A stretch of 64,000 nucleotides of DNA from Ecdyonurus torrentis (lineage: Eukaryota > Arthropoda > Insecta > Ephemeroptera > Heptageniidae), in NCBI GenBank assembly GCA_949318235.1, contig OX439128.1, positions 49,258,432 through 49,322,431 of the forward strand. Reading direction: 5' to 3'. The notes beneath the pieces were generated by a model. The model ran no database searches, had not been told where the DNA came from, and saw only the letters and a program-made list of their open reading frames with translations. This document shows positions 12,932-23,049 of this stretch, in pieces. Each line of letters opens with the position of its first letter. Positions within the stretch are counted from its first letter, which is position 1. The position numbers and the translations under genes are program-made.

Positions 12932-15402
12932 ATGCAGAGCCAGAAGAGGAAGAAGATGAAGAAGTAGCCGCTGCAGTGGACCAAATGCTTAATTCTCCTA
13001 ACACAGCTGCTGCTAAGTATGCAGCTCAGTTAAACAAGTCTACACCACCTCTTGCTGTTGTCTCCAGTCCTGCAACACTAGCCAATCCTCAACTTCAGGT
13101 GGCACGTACTCGCCTCACAGGCTTGCTGCATCGCGTCAATAAACAATCGTCAGTAAACGAGGATTCAGAGGAAGATGAAGATGATCAGCCACTCTCTCAA
13201 TCTGTTACTAATAAAACACAAGAAAAACCAGAGTCTCCTGAGTAAGTCACTTCTAAATAAGTATATTACAAAAATAAGCAAGACTAATTGTGTTTGTTGT
13301 GTAGAGAGAAGCAGGGTGGTTCTCCAACGCCAGGTACTCCAGCAGTTCGTATTAAGCAAGAGGCAGGTGTCACCCCAAGTTCATCTTCCTCGTCAAAACA
13401 ATTGTCTGCCAAACGTCGTAAGAGACGTGAAGGAGGACCTACAGATTCTGCCTTTCATCATACGTACGTCATGAAGTTATTTGATAGAAGTGTAGATCTG
13501 GCGCAGTTTGGTGAGACGACGTCTCTCTATCCTGTGTGTAGGGCATGGATGGCTAACCAACCACGTAACCCTAACTTGGTACCCAGGTAAAATAGCTTGT
13601 TGATAATTCATTGCCCTAGTCTAGTCTTGTGTATGATAGAGTGTTTAACGTAAGAACGTACTTGCAGACGTCGCTCTCCAACACCTCCGCCAAGCGATGA
13701 GGATGAGGAGAAGGAAGAAAAAGACGATGGCTCAACCAAGGGCAGTTCTGATGAGGAGCCCCTCAAAAATGTGTACAAGATGCCTCCACCTGTCTCATGT
13801 GACTTCCTCATGCGTGTACCTTCACCAGACCAGCATATTGTCCAGCCTATTGTCCTCAACCAGGTATTACAATCTAATTAATATAAAGATGAAAGAAAAG
13901 AATAGTAATTGCTTTTTCACATTATTGCGTGCTCAAAATTTACTCAAAACATGCAAGGAAAAAAAAATACAGTACAATCATATTAAAGACGCTAAAATAA
14001 ATATGACGAGATATTGCCGTCCACACCGTGCTATTTTTTTTTTTTTTTTTTTTTTTTTATTACTTTGAAATTGAATATAAACTCAAGTAGTGTTATTGCA
14101 TTTCATTTATATAAAATTTTTTTTTATTTATTTTGGTGTTTCTGATTTTTTATTTTTTTTCCTGCATGTAATAGTTAAACATATAAAATTTCAGCTCAAA
14201 ATACTGTACTGTGTAAAAAGCAACTACTATAATTTCATTCTTTATATTGTAATATAAGGTAAACAAAAAGTTTTGATAAAAAATGCAGATATATGAAAAA
14301 ATTAACAGGGATGCCTTTTAAAATAAGTTTTAGCCTCAATCAAAAATTATTTTCTCCCATAGGGCATTCCTAATGTGCTAATCTCTTTTCCCTATGCGGT
14401 ATTGTGTTTATTACACAATAATGTTATTTCAGGAGGCACAAGAAGGAGGCAGAGATGATCGCATGCTGTTAGCAGAACATGTGGAGCGTTGGCGTTCAAC
14501 CAAGGGCAAGTGGATGCAAGCTGGGCATGACAATGAGCAACGTTACAAGGACAGTATCGGCATTATTGAGGAGATCTACAAAAAGTAAGTCCATTTGCTT
14601 GTTTCTCTGTCCATGTGTTGTAAACTGAAGGCCATGCATGAAACCCAACATCAAAAATGATGCTGCGTTCTAAAGAATTCATTCATGATTTTTCAGGTAT
14701 TTGGCAACTCTGCTCTTACCTGACAATGTATTTTCTACCCTTTTCTGTAGAAAGCGGCATCGTCTTTGATGTTGGATTTACTGTGGCCATCAGTGTTCTA
14801 TAATTGTTAGATAGGAAATAAAAACCATTTCGGTTTGAACATCAAATGAAAGAATAGGGAAACCAATGAAGATATGTAGTCCTTAGTTAGGTAAAGATGT
14901 GGATGGCACAGTTAGCATTAATATTTACATTGATTAAGACGTTTTGAGGGTGACATCTTTAATTACTTAGAGTGTAATGTATCAACATTACTCTACCATT
15001 TTCTAAGCAATTAAAGAAGAACATCACCCTTGAAAACGTCTTAAGCAATGCAAATAATTGTAAGAACTGTGCTATCAGCATCTCACCTAGCTACAGACGT
15101 CATTGTGGTTCTTGCTTGTTGATTTCTCTATTGTTTTCTTTGATAATATATGTTGTACAGTGGAATTAAAGCCATTATAGCACAGCTGTAATGCGGAGAA
15201 ATATACGTAGCCATAACGTGAACATAGACCATAGAATATGTTCATTTCTCTGTATTATAACTGTGTAATAATTGTCTTTTTTTATTGTTATCTATTTGTT
15301 AGGGTATACATAACAATTAAATTCAAATTAGGCTAATGATCAAGTGGTTTCTATTAATTCTCATTGTATTTCTTTTCCAGGGCACAAGAAATGTACGCAT
15401 AA
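12932..15402 (+). CDS. LIN37: LIN37 homolog, MuvB/DREAM complex subunit (5' end missing)
   Basis: LIN37 is a subunit of the MuvB core (with LIN9, LIN52, LIN54 and RBBP4), which represses cell-cycle genes in the nucleus. Five exons are visible: 12932-13241, 13305-13586, 13668-13863, 14433-14584 and 15381-15402, each with GT/AG sites and consistent phases. They give about 320 residues, against 246 in human. Diagnostic stretches are [24 protein letters not shown] (the CRAW motif) and VYKMPPP. The C-terminal helix is [12 protein letters not shown]...[35 protein letters not shown] segment matches the N-terminal helix of vertebrate LIN37. Before it lies an acidic, Ala/Asn-rich extension beginning [10 protein letters not shown]. 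The first exon starts in mid-codon after a TTTCAG acceptor, so an upstream exon with the start codon must exist and was not found. The last exon is only 22 nt. Identification is firm; the 5' boundary is not. Confidence 0.9.
14628..14800. mobile_element. Degenerate inverted repeat in LIN37 intron 4
   Basis: GGCCATGCATGAAACCCAAC and nearby ATGATGCTGC at 14630-14668 are answered in inverted orientation by GGCATCGTCTTTGATGTTGG and TGGCCATCA near 14757-14795. It is probably an old MITE. Confidence 0.4.
14800..15200. mobile_element. Degenerate long inverted-repeat element in LIN37 intron 4
   Basis: AAGACGTTTTGAGGGTGACA near 14938 pairs with ATCACCCTTGAAAACGTCTT near 15025. Weaker pairing continues outward for roughly 100 bp on each side, including GGCACAGTTAGCATT against AACTGTGCTATC. 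It looks like an old foldback/MITE copy. Confidence 0.5.
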
Positions 15403-15529
15403 TTAGCAAGGAGGTACAATATTTTTATTAACAATTTTTCTTTTTATGTTTGACTCAAAGTGTGTGCTTGATTTCAGTGTGTTGAGTTATTAATACCATC
15501 AATCTTTATTAAAAAATAATAATAATAAT

Positions 15530-15535
15530 AATAAA
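15530..15535 (+). terminator. Candidate poly(A) signal of LIN37
   Basis: AATAAA about 128 bp after the LIN37 stop codon, at the end of an (AAT)n stretch. Position is plausible but the region is AT-rich, so chance is possible. Confidence 0.35.
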
Positions 15536-15968
15536 AGTTAACTATTCATTTGTAATATTATGGGACCATTTATAATTTAATATAATATATGTATAAACGT
15601 AAAGGTCTGTAGTAAGAAATAATAATTCACAGAAATTAATTTTTATTGTGTTCTTATTTGTAAAAATAGTACAAACATTGGTGCAAATTTCCATTACTTT
15701 CTTTCTTTTTTTTTTTTTTGTGAGATTCACAGAAAAAAAAAACTTCGTTATATTTTCTTCAAACCCAAATTGAAAACACTTCATCATATATATCTCTTTC
15801 CTTGTACATTTAATTATGATTATTTTTAAAATATCTATTTAAGATAACATTTATATTTTTCTACTTCAATATCATGAGTTGTGAGACCACTTGGTGGCTT
15901 ATTTGCACTAGATGACCCGGCTTTAATTTTTTTTAGAACTAAATTGTCTCTTTACAGTTAGTAATAAT

Positions 15969-16072
15969 GCTGTTCGTAAACCCTGTTCTCTGCACCAAAA
16001 ATGATGATCGCTTATGGTTATTCAAATGGAATGCACATATTTTGGTGCAAGAGAACAGGGTTTACGAACAGC
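15969..16072 (+). mobile_element. ~104-bp palindromic MITE, family A copy 1
   Basis: GCTGTTCGTAAACCCTGTTC at the left end is answered by its inverted copy GAACAGGGTTTACGAACAGC at the right. The inner part carries TGCACCAAAA / TTTTGGTGCA and the family-typical ATGATGATCGC...GGTTATTCAAATGGAATG. Five further copies occur in this window. Confidence 0.85.
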
Positions 16073-16080
16073 ATTAGTGT

Positions 16081-16182
16081 TGTTCGTAATCCCCATTTTC
16101 TTGCACCAAAAAATGTGCATTGAATTTGATTTACCATAGCTGATCATCATGTTAGTAGCAGAAAAGAGGGTTTACGAACAGC
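16081..16182 (-). mobile_element. ~102-bp palindromic MITE, family A copy 2
   Basis: An inverted-orientation copy of the same family, lying nine bases from copy 1, so the two form a head-to-head pair. Its ends are more diverged (TGTTCGTAATCCCC). Confidence 0.8.
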
Positions 16183-16255
16183 ATTAGTTTTAAATGCATC
16201 TTGTTTTTACATCTTTTACTTGGATTTTAGCTAATTTTTATTTGTGCATAGAATA

Positions 16256-16606
16256 GTAGACTTGCAAAAAGGGAGGTTCATCACAGAGCTCAACAATACC
16301 AACAACTTGCAGACTTGTTCTTTCTGTCTTGATGTAACATGCTTTATTATGGGGGAATGAAGAAGTTATAACTTCTATTTTTTACCCTTGGTACTGCAAT
16401 TTTTACTGTTATAAATTTATGAGTTTTGAACCTTAGTAGGCTACAGTAAAAATTTCATTATAGAGAAGGGGAAAAACTGTTATAACTGCTCCATTCCCCC
16501 ATAAGAAAGCATGTTAAATTGAGACCAAGAACACAAAGTCATCTGCTAGCATGGTGCACTCTGGGTTTGTATAATTTCTCACGTTTCTCCCTTTTTGCAA
16601 GTCTTC
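16256..16606. mobile_element. ~350-bp MITE
   Basis: TAGACTTGCAAAAAGGGAG on the left is matched by inverted CTCCCTTTTTGCAAGTCT on the right. Inner inverted blocks also match (AACATGCTTTATTATGGGGG and CCCCCATAAGAAAGCATGTT). No coding capacity. Confidence 0.75.
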
Positions 16607-17135
16607 TAAAATATTTATAAAAATCCAAAAGTACATGTATGTATAGGCATTTCTTGTATGGGCAATTTTATATTTTATGATTTAAAAAAATCTTATTTCC
16701 TTCAATAGTAAACTAAAAATGCAATCAAGTCCATTTTTTTTCCATCTTAAAATTTTAAATTGCACTAACATTTTTTTAAAAAGTAAATACTTTAGTTATT
16801 ATAAGGTATGTGCTAATAAAAAAGCATTACTGTATTTAAACAAAGTTTTGAAAAGTATTAGTCAAGGTGACATTCACATCATACCAACATAAAAGTTTTT
16901 TTTTCTGTGTTACAGATTAAATTAGCAAGTATTTATGTAATCACTTATTATCATAGCTTCATATTATAAACTTTGTGTTCCAAATTTAAAATATTTTAAA
17001 ATTTCTAATAGTTGTATTTTTTATTATTATAAAAAAATATTATTATTAGGTATTATTATTGAAATTATCCAGCAATTCTATTCACATTCTCATGTAAATG
17101 AGTTCTTATTTTATACAACTTTACAAATTATTTTG

Positions 17136-17304
17136 TATATCGAGGGCTACGCGGCATTTCGGTACTTGTGCAATCTCCGCGGGTGCAATCTACGCCACGC
17201 CTACTAATGGCACATCTGTACAGGCTAAGCGTATAAAGATGTTTCAAAAAAGGTGAGCACGGAGATTGCACTAGTACCAAAATGCGGCGTAGCCCTCGAT
17301 ATAT
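17136..17304. mobile_element. ~169-bp MITE with TATATCGAGGGC ends
   Basis: TATATCGAGGGCTACGC at the left and GCGTAGCCCTCGATATA at the right are perfect inverted repeats. Further in, GTGCAATCTCCG pairs with CGGAGATTGCAC. TA at both edges fits a Tc1/mariner-type target. Confidence 0.8.
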
Positions 17305-17381
17305 AAAAACAAAGAGAACAATAAGATTAGCTATAAATTTTAAAATGCCCCAAAAAAACTTTTATGTTTAATTTTCTTGAC

Positions 17382-17993
17382 TTGATTTCATAAAGATAAT
17401 ATATAGGAAAAAACCATCGCGGTTGGTATTAATTACGTTTAAAAAAATAATTAGAAAATAGTTGGTAGAGATTAGAGCACGTTGAATTGAAAATTAATAA
17501 AACGCGAAAATTCTCTAATTTAAATAGTAAATTGGGACTAGGGATGCAAATCATTCTAGCTTGCGCTAGATAAAAATAGACGTTAAAAGGGATGAGGGGT
17601 ATAGTGTCAATGTAAAATACGATATACCTAACATCTCATGTTCTCACATTACATCAAAGGCACAACATTATAAAACAGCATCAGACTTACTCTTGGCCTT
17701 AGACCGGTTTAAGGCCAAGAGTAAGTCTGATGCTGTTTTATAATGTTGTGCCTTTGATGTAATGTGAGAACGTGAGATGTTAGGTATATTGTATTTTACA
17801 TTGACACTATACCCCTCATCCCTTTTAACGTCTATTTTTATCTAGCGCAAGCTAGAATGATTTGCATCCCTAGTCCCAATTTACTATTTAAATTAGAGAA
17901 TTTTCGCGTTTTATTAATTTTCAATTCAACGTGCTCTAATCTCTACCAACTATTTTCTAATTATTTTTTTAAACGTAATTGATTTCATAAAGA
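17382..17993. repeat. 550-bp near-perfect palindrome with flanking direct repeats
   Basis: The core at 17431-17980 is symmetric about 17705/17706 with no spacer. The two 275-bp arms differ at only three places that I could find: the G at 17702 against the T at 17709, a G/A difference in the AATACGATATACC segment, and a T/C difference in CTCATGTTC. All three are transitions that leave G-T (G-U in RNA) pairs. TTGATTTCATAAAGA occurs as a direct repeat at 17382-17396 and 17979-17993. No ORF of note lies in the arms. It may be a recent foldback insertion, a hairpin-RNA source locus or an assembly artefact. Confidence 0.9.
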
Positions 17994-18864
17994 GACATTT
18001 ATTTATTTTTTTAAACCGGTAAAATTCTAGCTTGATTTGTTTCATGATATGCAACTAGCCATGGATCTACACGAAACGAGTGTTTTAACTGTTTAATGTA
18101 ATACAAAAATCTTGGAATGGTGTGCTGTTAAAAATTGTATCTGTAGTATCGCATAATTATTTGCAGTTTTCAAATATATAATTGCAGTATAATTTTATAC
18201 AGAAAGATCAGGTCATCATTACCTACGTAATATTCCCCATTCTTGCTGTTTTGTTTTAGTGTAGTTGAAACTATGACATATATTTATGTCATATCATTGT
18301 ATTGTGTTTTAAATGCACATACATATAAACAAAAATAACCAATGAATAAAAGGGGGGGGGGGTGTGATTCTGTATCTTTTCAGCGTTGTTATCAACAAAC
18401 AAAATTGCCTTAGGAATGGAATTACAGTATGTTGTTTAGTACAAAGTTACAGAATCAGCACCCTGGTTAATAGAGTAACCAGATTAATAATAATTAAATG
18501 ATCAATGATTGATTGATTAGGTTGATTAACAATGATGCAAGATGGTTATGATATATAACCATATTTTGTGTTAAAACTAGCGCTGTAAGATAGCTAGTAA
18601 TAGTTTGGTTACAATCTTGACCGCAAAGAGGTCCATAGTAATTTCAAAATTATACCACTCCTCGTAACAACATTAAACAGTTTTAACATCATGTATCATT
18701 TTCATAAAATAATGTAACAAAAATGTTGAGTTCTTTTCACATATTCTGATTTTTTTTATTCATTACATTTTGTAGAATTAAATTTATCAAAAAAATCAGA
18801 ATACTGTACTAGAAAACACCTTTAAGTAAACAGGTTAATTTTCATCTGTGTTATGATAATAATA

Positions 18865-18967
18865 CTGTTCGTAAACCCTGTTCTCTGCACCAAAAATGAC
18901 GATCACCTATGGTTATTCAAATGGAATGCGCATTTTTGGGTGCAAGAGAACAGGGTTTACGAACAGC
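18865..18967 (+). mobile_element. Palindromic MITE, family A copy 3
   Basis: CTGTTCGTAAACCCTGTTCT to AGAACAGGGTTTACGAACAG with the family interior ATGACGATCACC...GGAATGCGCA. Confidence 0.85.
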
Positions 18968-19592
18968 ATTAATGTTATTACTGAGATGCAGTAGTCACCT
19001 GGTGGCAGAATTTTAAATACTACAGGACTGCTTTGAAACATGTTAGACAATTTAGAATACTAGGTACATAATGACCTTATATTGTGTCAGAATAAAAATA
19101 TACTTCAGCTATACTAATTTAAAAAAATGTGCAGTATCAGATTCTATCAACATAACATATAAAAAAGGTAAGGATGTGCAACATTTTTTTTTTTTTCCAA
19201 TCTATTTTTTTTGGCACATAATTTTTGCAAAGGAAAACTTTTAAGAGATTTTATGATTACATAATGAGCCATTAAAATGTTAATATATTATGCATACTAA
19301 ATGCACTTTTTTTTTACCTACACATAAAAAATATACACATAATAACAACAGTTAAGAAACATTTATAATATAGAGAAACATTGAATACACATGGAGGGAT
19401 AAGGAACAACCTAAAAACTATATATTCATTATAATATATTTATATTATTTTTAATATGTTGAATATATTGCTATATAAAGGACCATCAATGCTTACTTTT
19501 AGTATTATTATTTAAAATATTTTGGGAAGATATTAGTATCTAATTATATTAGACATATTTTATATTGAGCTTAAAATTTGAAATTAAATATT

Positions 19593-20029
19593 ATATTGAT
19601 GTTGTTGCAAACAAACTATCTATCTTGTTTTTTTTTTTTTGTTTTTTTTTTTTTTGTTTATGGGAAGCAAAATGTCTATCTCGTTCCCAAACGTAATGTA
19701 GATGGCACTCGAGTTACATATTTTGCTTTGCGTGACAAAATACGAGATAGACATTGACTGCTTATGTTTACTCAAAATGCGGAAAAGGAAGTGGCCGGAA
19801 AGGAAACCACGTGACTGTAAAAGTGGGAGAAAAGTTGGTGCTAGCAGCAAGCTAGGCCTGAGCTACCTCCCACTTTTACCATCACGTGGTTTCCTCTTCC
19901 GGCACTTCCTTTTCCGCATTTTGAGTAAACGTAAGCAGTCATTTTGCTTTACATGACAAAATATGTTAGACAGTTTGCTTCCCGTGACAAAAACCAAGAT
20001 AGACATTTTGTTCACAACAACATCGATAT
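19593..20029. mobile_element. Subrepeat-bearing MITE, family C copy 1
   Basis: Ends are GATGTTGTTGC (left) and an ACAACAACATC-like inverted copy (right). Subterminal units of the form GAAGCAAAATGTCTATCTCG / GTGACAAAATACGAGATAG occur in inverted orientation in the two arms. The inner arms (CTCAAAATGCGGAAAAGGAA and TTCCTTTTCCGCATTTTGAG; CCACGTGA and TCACGTGG) pair strongly. No transposase is present. Confidence 0.8.
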
Positions 20030-20464
20030 CTATATTAAAACATAAAAAAATATAATAATTAATTATTACTATTATTATTAAAGTCATGGTTTTTGATACA
20101 TGGAAAATATTATTTATTTTCCATAAAATGCTAGTTACATTTTTTCCTTAGTTGCATTCACAAGACACTTTTTTTTTTTTTTTTTTTTTTTTTACACGTT
20201 ATTAAATGGCATATTAAAAACAGGTGTTGCTACACTGTTATATTTTTAACAGTATAGTATAGGCTTTAATTGTGTAAGTCTACAGAAGCGTAGCCTGAAT
20301 TTTGTGACAGGAAGGGTCCAGCCTATAGTGAACATGGGTAATGGGGACCATTTATGATATAACAATTCACACAAGTAACCTTACTTGTTAGAGTGAAATA
20401 TACAGTTTAAAACACAAAAATGCCTTGAGAATACAGCCCTAGGAAATTTTATACAAATGTGTAT

Positions 20465-20625
20465 TATATTGTTGTAGTGCTGCTAATGTCCATTTGACTT
20501 TTTTTTTTTTTTTTAATGACATGACATGGAAAAAGCCAAAATTTGAGGCTAATCTGGTGAGTTTTTTCCCCTTCCTCCAAGGTTAAGCGGACATTGGGCA
20601 TTATAGCAGCACCACAACTATATAT
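20465..20625. mobile_element. ~160-bp MITE
   Basis: TGTTGTAGTGCTGCTAATGT near 20472 is answered by inverted ACATTGGGCATTATAGCAGC and ACCACAACTA near 20591-20620. It is interrupted by a poly(T) run. Confidence 0.55.
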
Positions 20626-20901
20626 CCTATATTTAACAGAAAAGTAAAAAAATCAGTTAAAAAAATCATTGTCTTAGCAATCGATGATTATGAAATGTAT
20701 TGAGTAAAATCAGTGTTATAATTAATATAAATTTCTTTTACACACATACAATATTAAAAGATTCCTGTTATGTAGATTTCAGTGTTAAAACATTGATAGT
20801 AAAGGTACATTAACACACTTTAATCTAGTTCCATAAACATATAGACAGAATGGATAAACATTGGTAATAAAAAGAGATGTGCATAAAAAGTTTTTTTTTT
20901 T

Positions 20902-20932
<31 letters not shown>

Positions 20933-21133
20933 TTACAATAGACAAATATTTTTCTACTTATCTAAAATTTTATAGGCTCACTATAGCCTTTTTCACATTA
21001 TCATGTTACGAACATGTACGTAAACATATTTTTCAATGAATATTGCAACTTACTTGTAAACTTAAAATTTTAGTACATAATTTATATTTCACACTTATAA
21101 AAAAATAACTGTTAAAAATATAGTTACATGATA

Positions 21134-21515
21134 TTAAAGCGATACTTAACCCTAAAAATAAGTAATTTTTATTCTTCTCTAAAATAATTCAATAGAAATC
21201 AGTCGTTTATTTTACTTTTCTAGCCCACGGGATAAACGAGCCCTGCTAGGTTGAAGAGGAAATCTCTGACGTCAGAGATTTCCTTTACTGTGGGAGTAAA
21301 AAATCTGTACACCTTTTCAGGTAAGCTTAGCAGGTAGAGCAAGGGGTACATATTTTTTACTCTCATAGTAGATATAATATAGTACTCTATATCGTTACTC
21401 TCGTGAGGCTCGCTTATCTTGCGGACAAGAAAAGTCAAATAAACGACTGATTAGTATTGAATTGTTTTAGAAAAGAACAAAGAATACTCATTTTTAGGGT
21501 TTAGTATCACTTTAA
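21134..21515. mobile_element. ~380-bp MITE with TTAA edges
   Basis: TTAAAGCGATACTTAACCCT at the left pairs with AGGGTTTAGTATCACTTTAA at the right. Pairing continues through about 90 bp, including AATCAGTCGTTTATTT and AAATAAACGACTGATT. TTAA at both edges suggests a piggyBac-type target. The interior holds the perfect hairpin AAATCTCTGACGTCAGAGAT. Confidence 0.8.
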
Positions 21516-21620
21516 AGAGATTTTTTTTTTTAAAATGTTTAAATAGCTGCTCCTTTTTATATTATTATTATTATTTCAAACATAAGTAAAAGAGAATGGT
21601 TTTTATTACTTTTATTCCCA

Positions 21621-21626
21621 TTTATT
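21621..21626 (-). terminator. Candidate poly(A) signal of SNX17
   Basis: AATAAA on the minus strand about 200 bp beyond the SNX17 stop codon. Other AATAAA words occur nearby (21611 and 21602), so the exact site is uncertain. Confidence 0.35.
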
Positions 21627-21827
21627 TTACTTCAGAATAAACCATTATCTTTTCTTAAGTTATAATTTTTTTAAAAAAATATAAAATTATTATCATAACC
21701 AATAAAAATTAAAACATAAAGAGATAAAAAGAGAGAGAGAGAGAGATACAGCAAGAATTTAATGGCCCAATTATAACAAGAATATCACGTTTCTGAGTAA
21801 ATTCGATGCTTGTTCAATATAATCTCA

Positions 21828-23010
21828 TCAGAGGTCTTCATCTCCAATACCTTCAAATGCATCATTTTCTACGAGAGGGTTAGTAGGTATAGGGTTAGGA
21901 GTGGAGGGACTTGCCTTAATTTTCAGAGACACACTTGATAACTTCTCCGACAATTTACGTATTGAAGAAGTGGAGGAAGATTCACTGCTTCTAGTAGTTG
22001 TAGTCATACCATTGGAATCTTGGGAACGTGAACTGTATGAGGAGTCCTGAAATAAATATATAAAAAATTCAGTTAAATATTATTTAACACAACTTCTAAT
22101 TGTGTACAAGAAAAAAAAAAAAAAAAAAAAAGGGGGGGGGGGGGGGGGGGGGGCATCAGAAAAATATTACAAGATATTCCATGACATTGATTTGAAATAG
22201 GCATACTTACAATTGGAAAAATGTGTGGTGAATAAAATCATGCTATAAAATTTAATTAAAAGTATTGTTACATCAATGGGCAAAATAAGTAAATAAGAAC
22301 AAAATGAGCACATAAGATTTGGCCTGGTTAGTATTTTTTTTTTATGCCATAAAATCTCTGTACGTCTAACTGTAAGCTCATTGCTATCTCCCTACTTCCC
22401 AATTTTTCCTCATCTGTGTGTTTTTCTAGCAAACTTTTTTTTTTTATTATTATTATTTTTTCTAATTAATTATTCCACAGTTGATATGTATTTTCTCATT
22501 TATATATATTTTTAAATGGAACATATTTTTATTTTTCTTGAAATTTAAATGGAGACTTTAACCACAATTTCTCATCAGCTTTTTGTGTTAGTCACCATGA
22601 CAAAAAATTCACTGCGGGTAAACATTTAAATAAGGGCAAAAATTAATCAAAATAAATTAAAATTCTTGCCAGGCCTTATGGGCTTAAAATTTTAACCCTT
22701 TTTAATTACTTGCTTACTAAAAAAATGGTAAATAAGGGAGGGAGCAAAGTTGAAATTGTACTTACTGAAATGCCATCACTTGAAATTGACTTTGAGATTG
22801 ACGAGTTGACTTTCTGGCTGCTACCATCTCTTCTCATGTATGACCAACTGCTGTTGCGAGATCTGTTCAGCACCTGCACACCAACATATAGCATGTTTTA
22901 GCAAGTCCTCTTCAAAATTTAATGAAAATGTTTAACAACATGAAAATAATAAGGAGTCCATAACAGCCTAGTTGCTGAAGCTGACAAAAAGAAAACGTAC
23001 AGCAATTTCG

Positions 23011-23049
<39 letters not shown>

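Larger units (their letters stand above)
15403..21133. other. Convergent intergenic region between LIN37 and SNX17, MITE-rich
   Basis: No protein-coding exon was recognised. It separates the 3' end of LIN37 (+) from the 3' end of SNX17 (-) and holds at least seven inverted-repeat elements, listed separately. The rest is AT-rich with poly(T) tracts (for example 20170-20193 and 20890-20933). Confidence 0.7.

Noticed and set aside
13608..13859. 83-codon ORF antisense to LIN37 exon 3
   Set aside because: Shadow of the real LIN37 reading frame, which has homology and correct splice sites.
19620..20087. ORFs on both strands between LIN37 and SNX17
   Set aside because: They lie inside the arms of a family C MITE and mirror each other.
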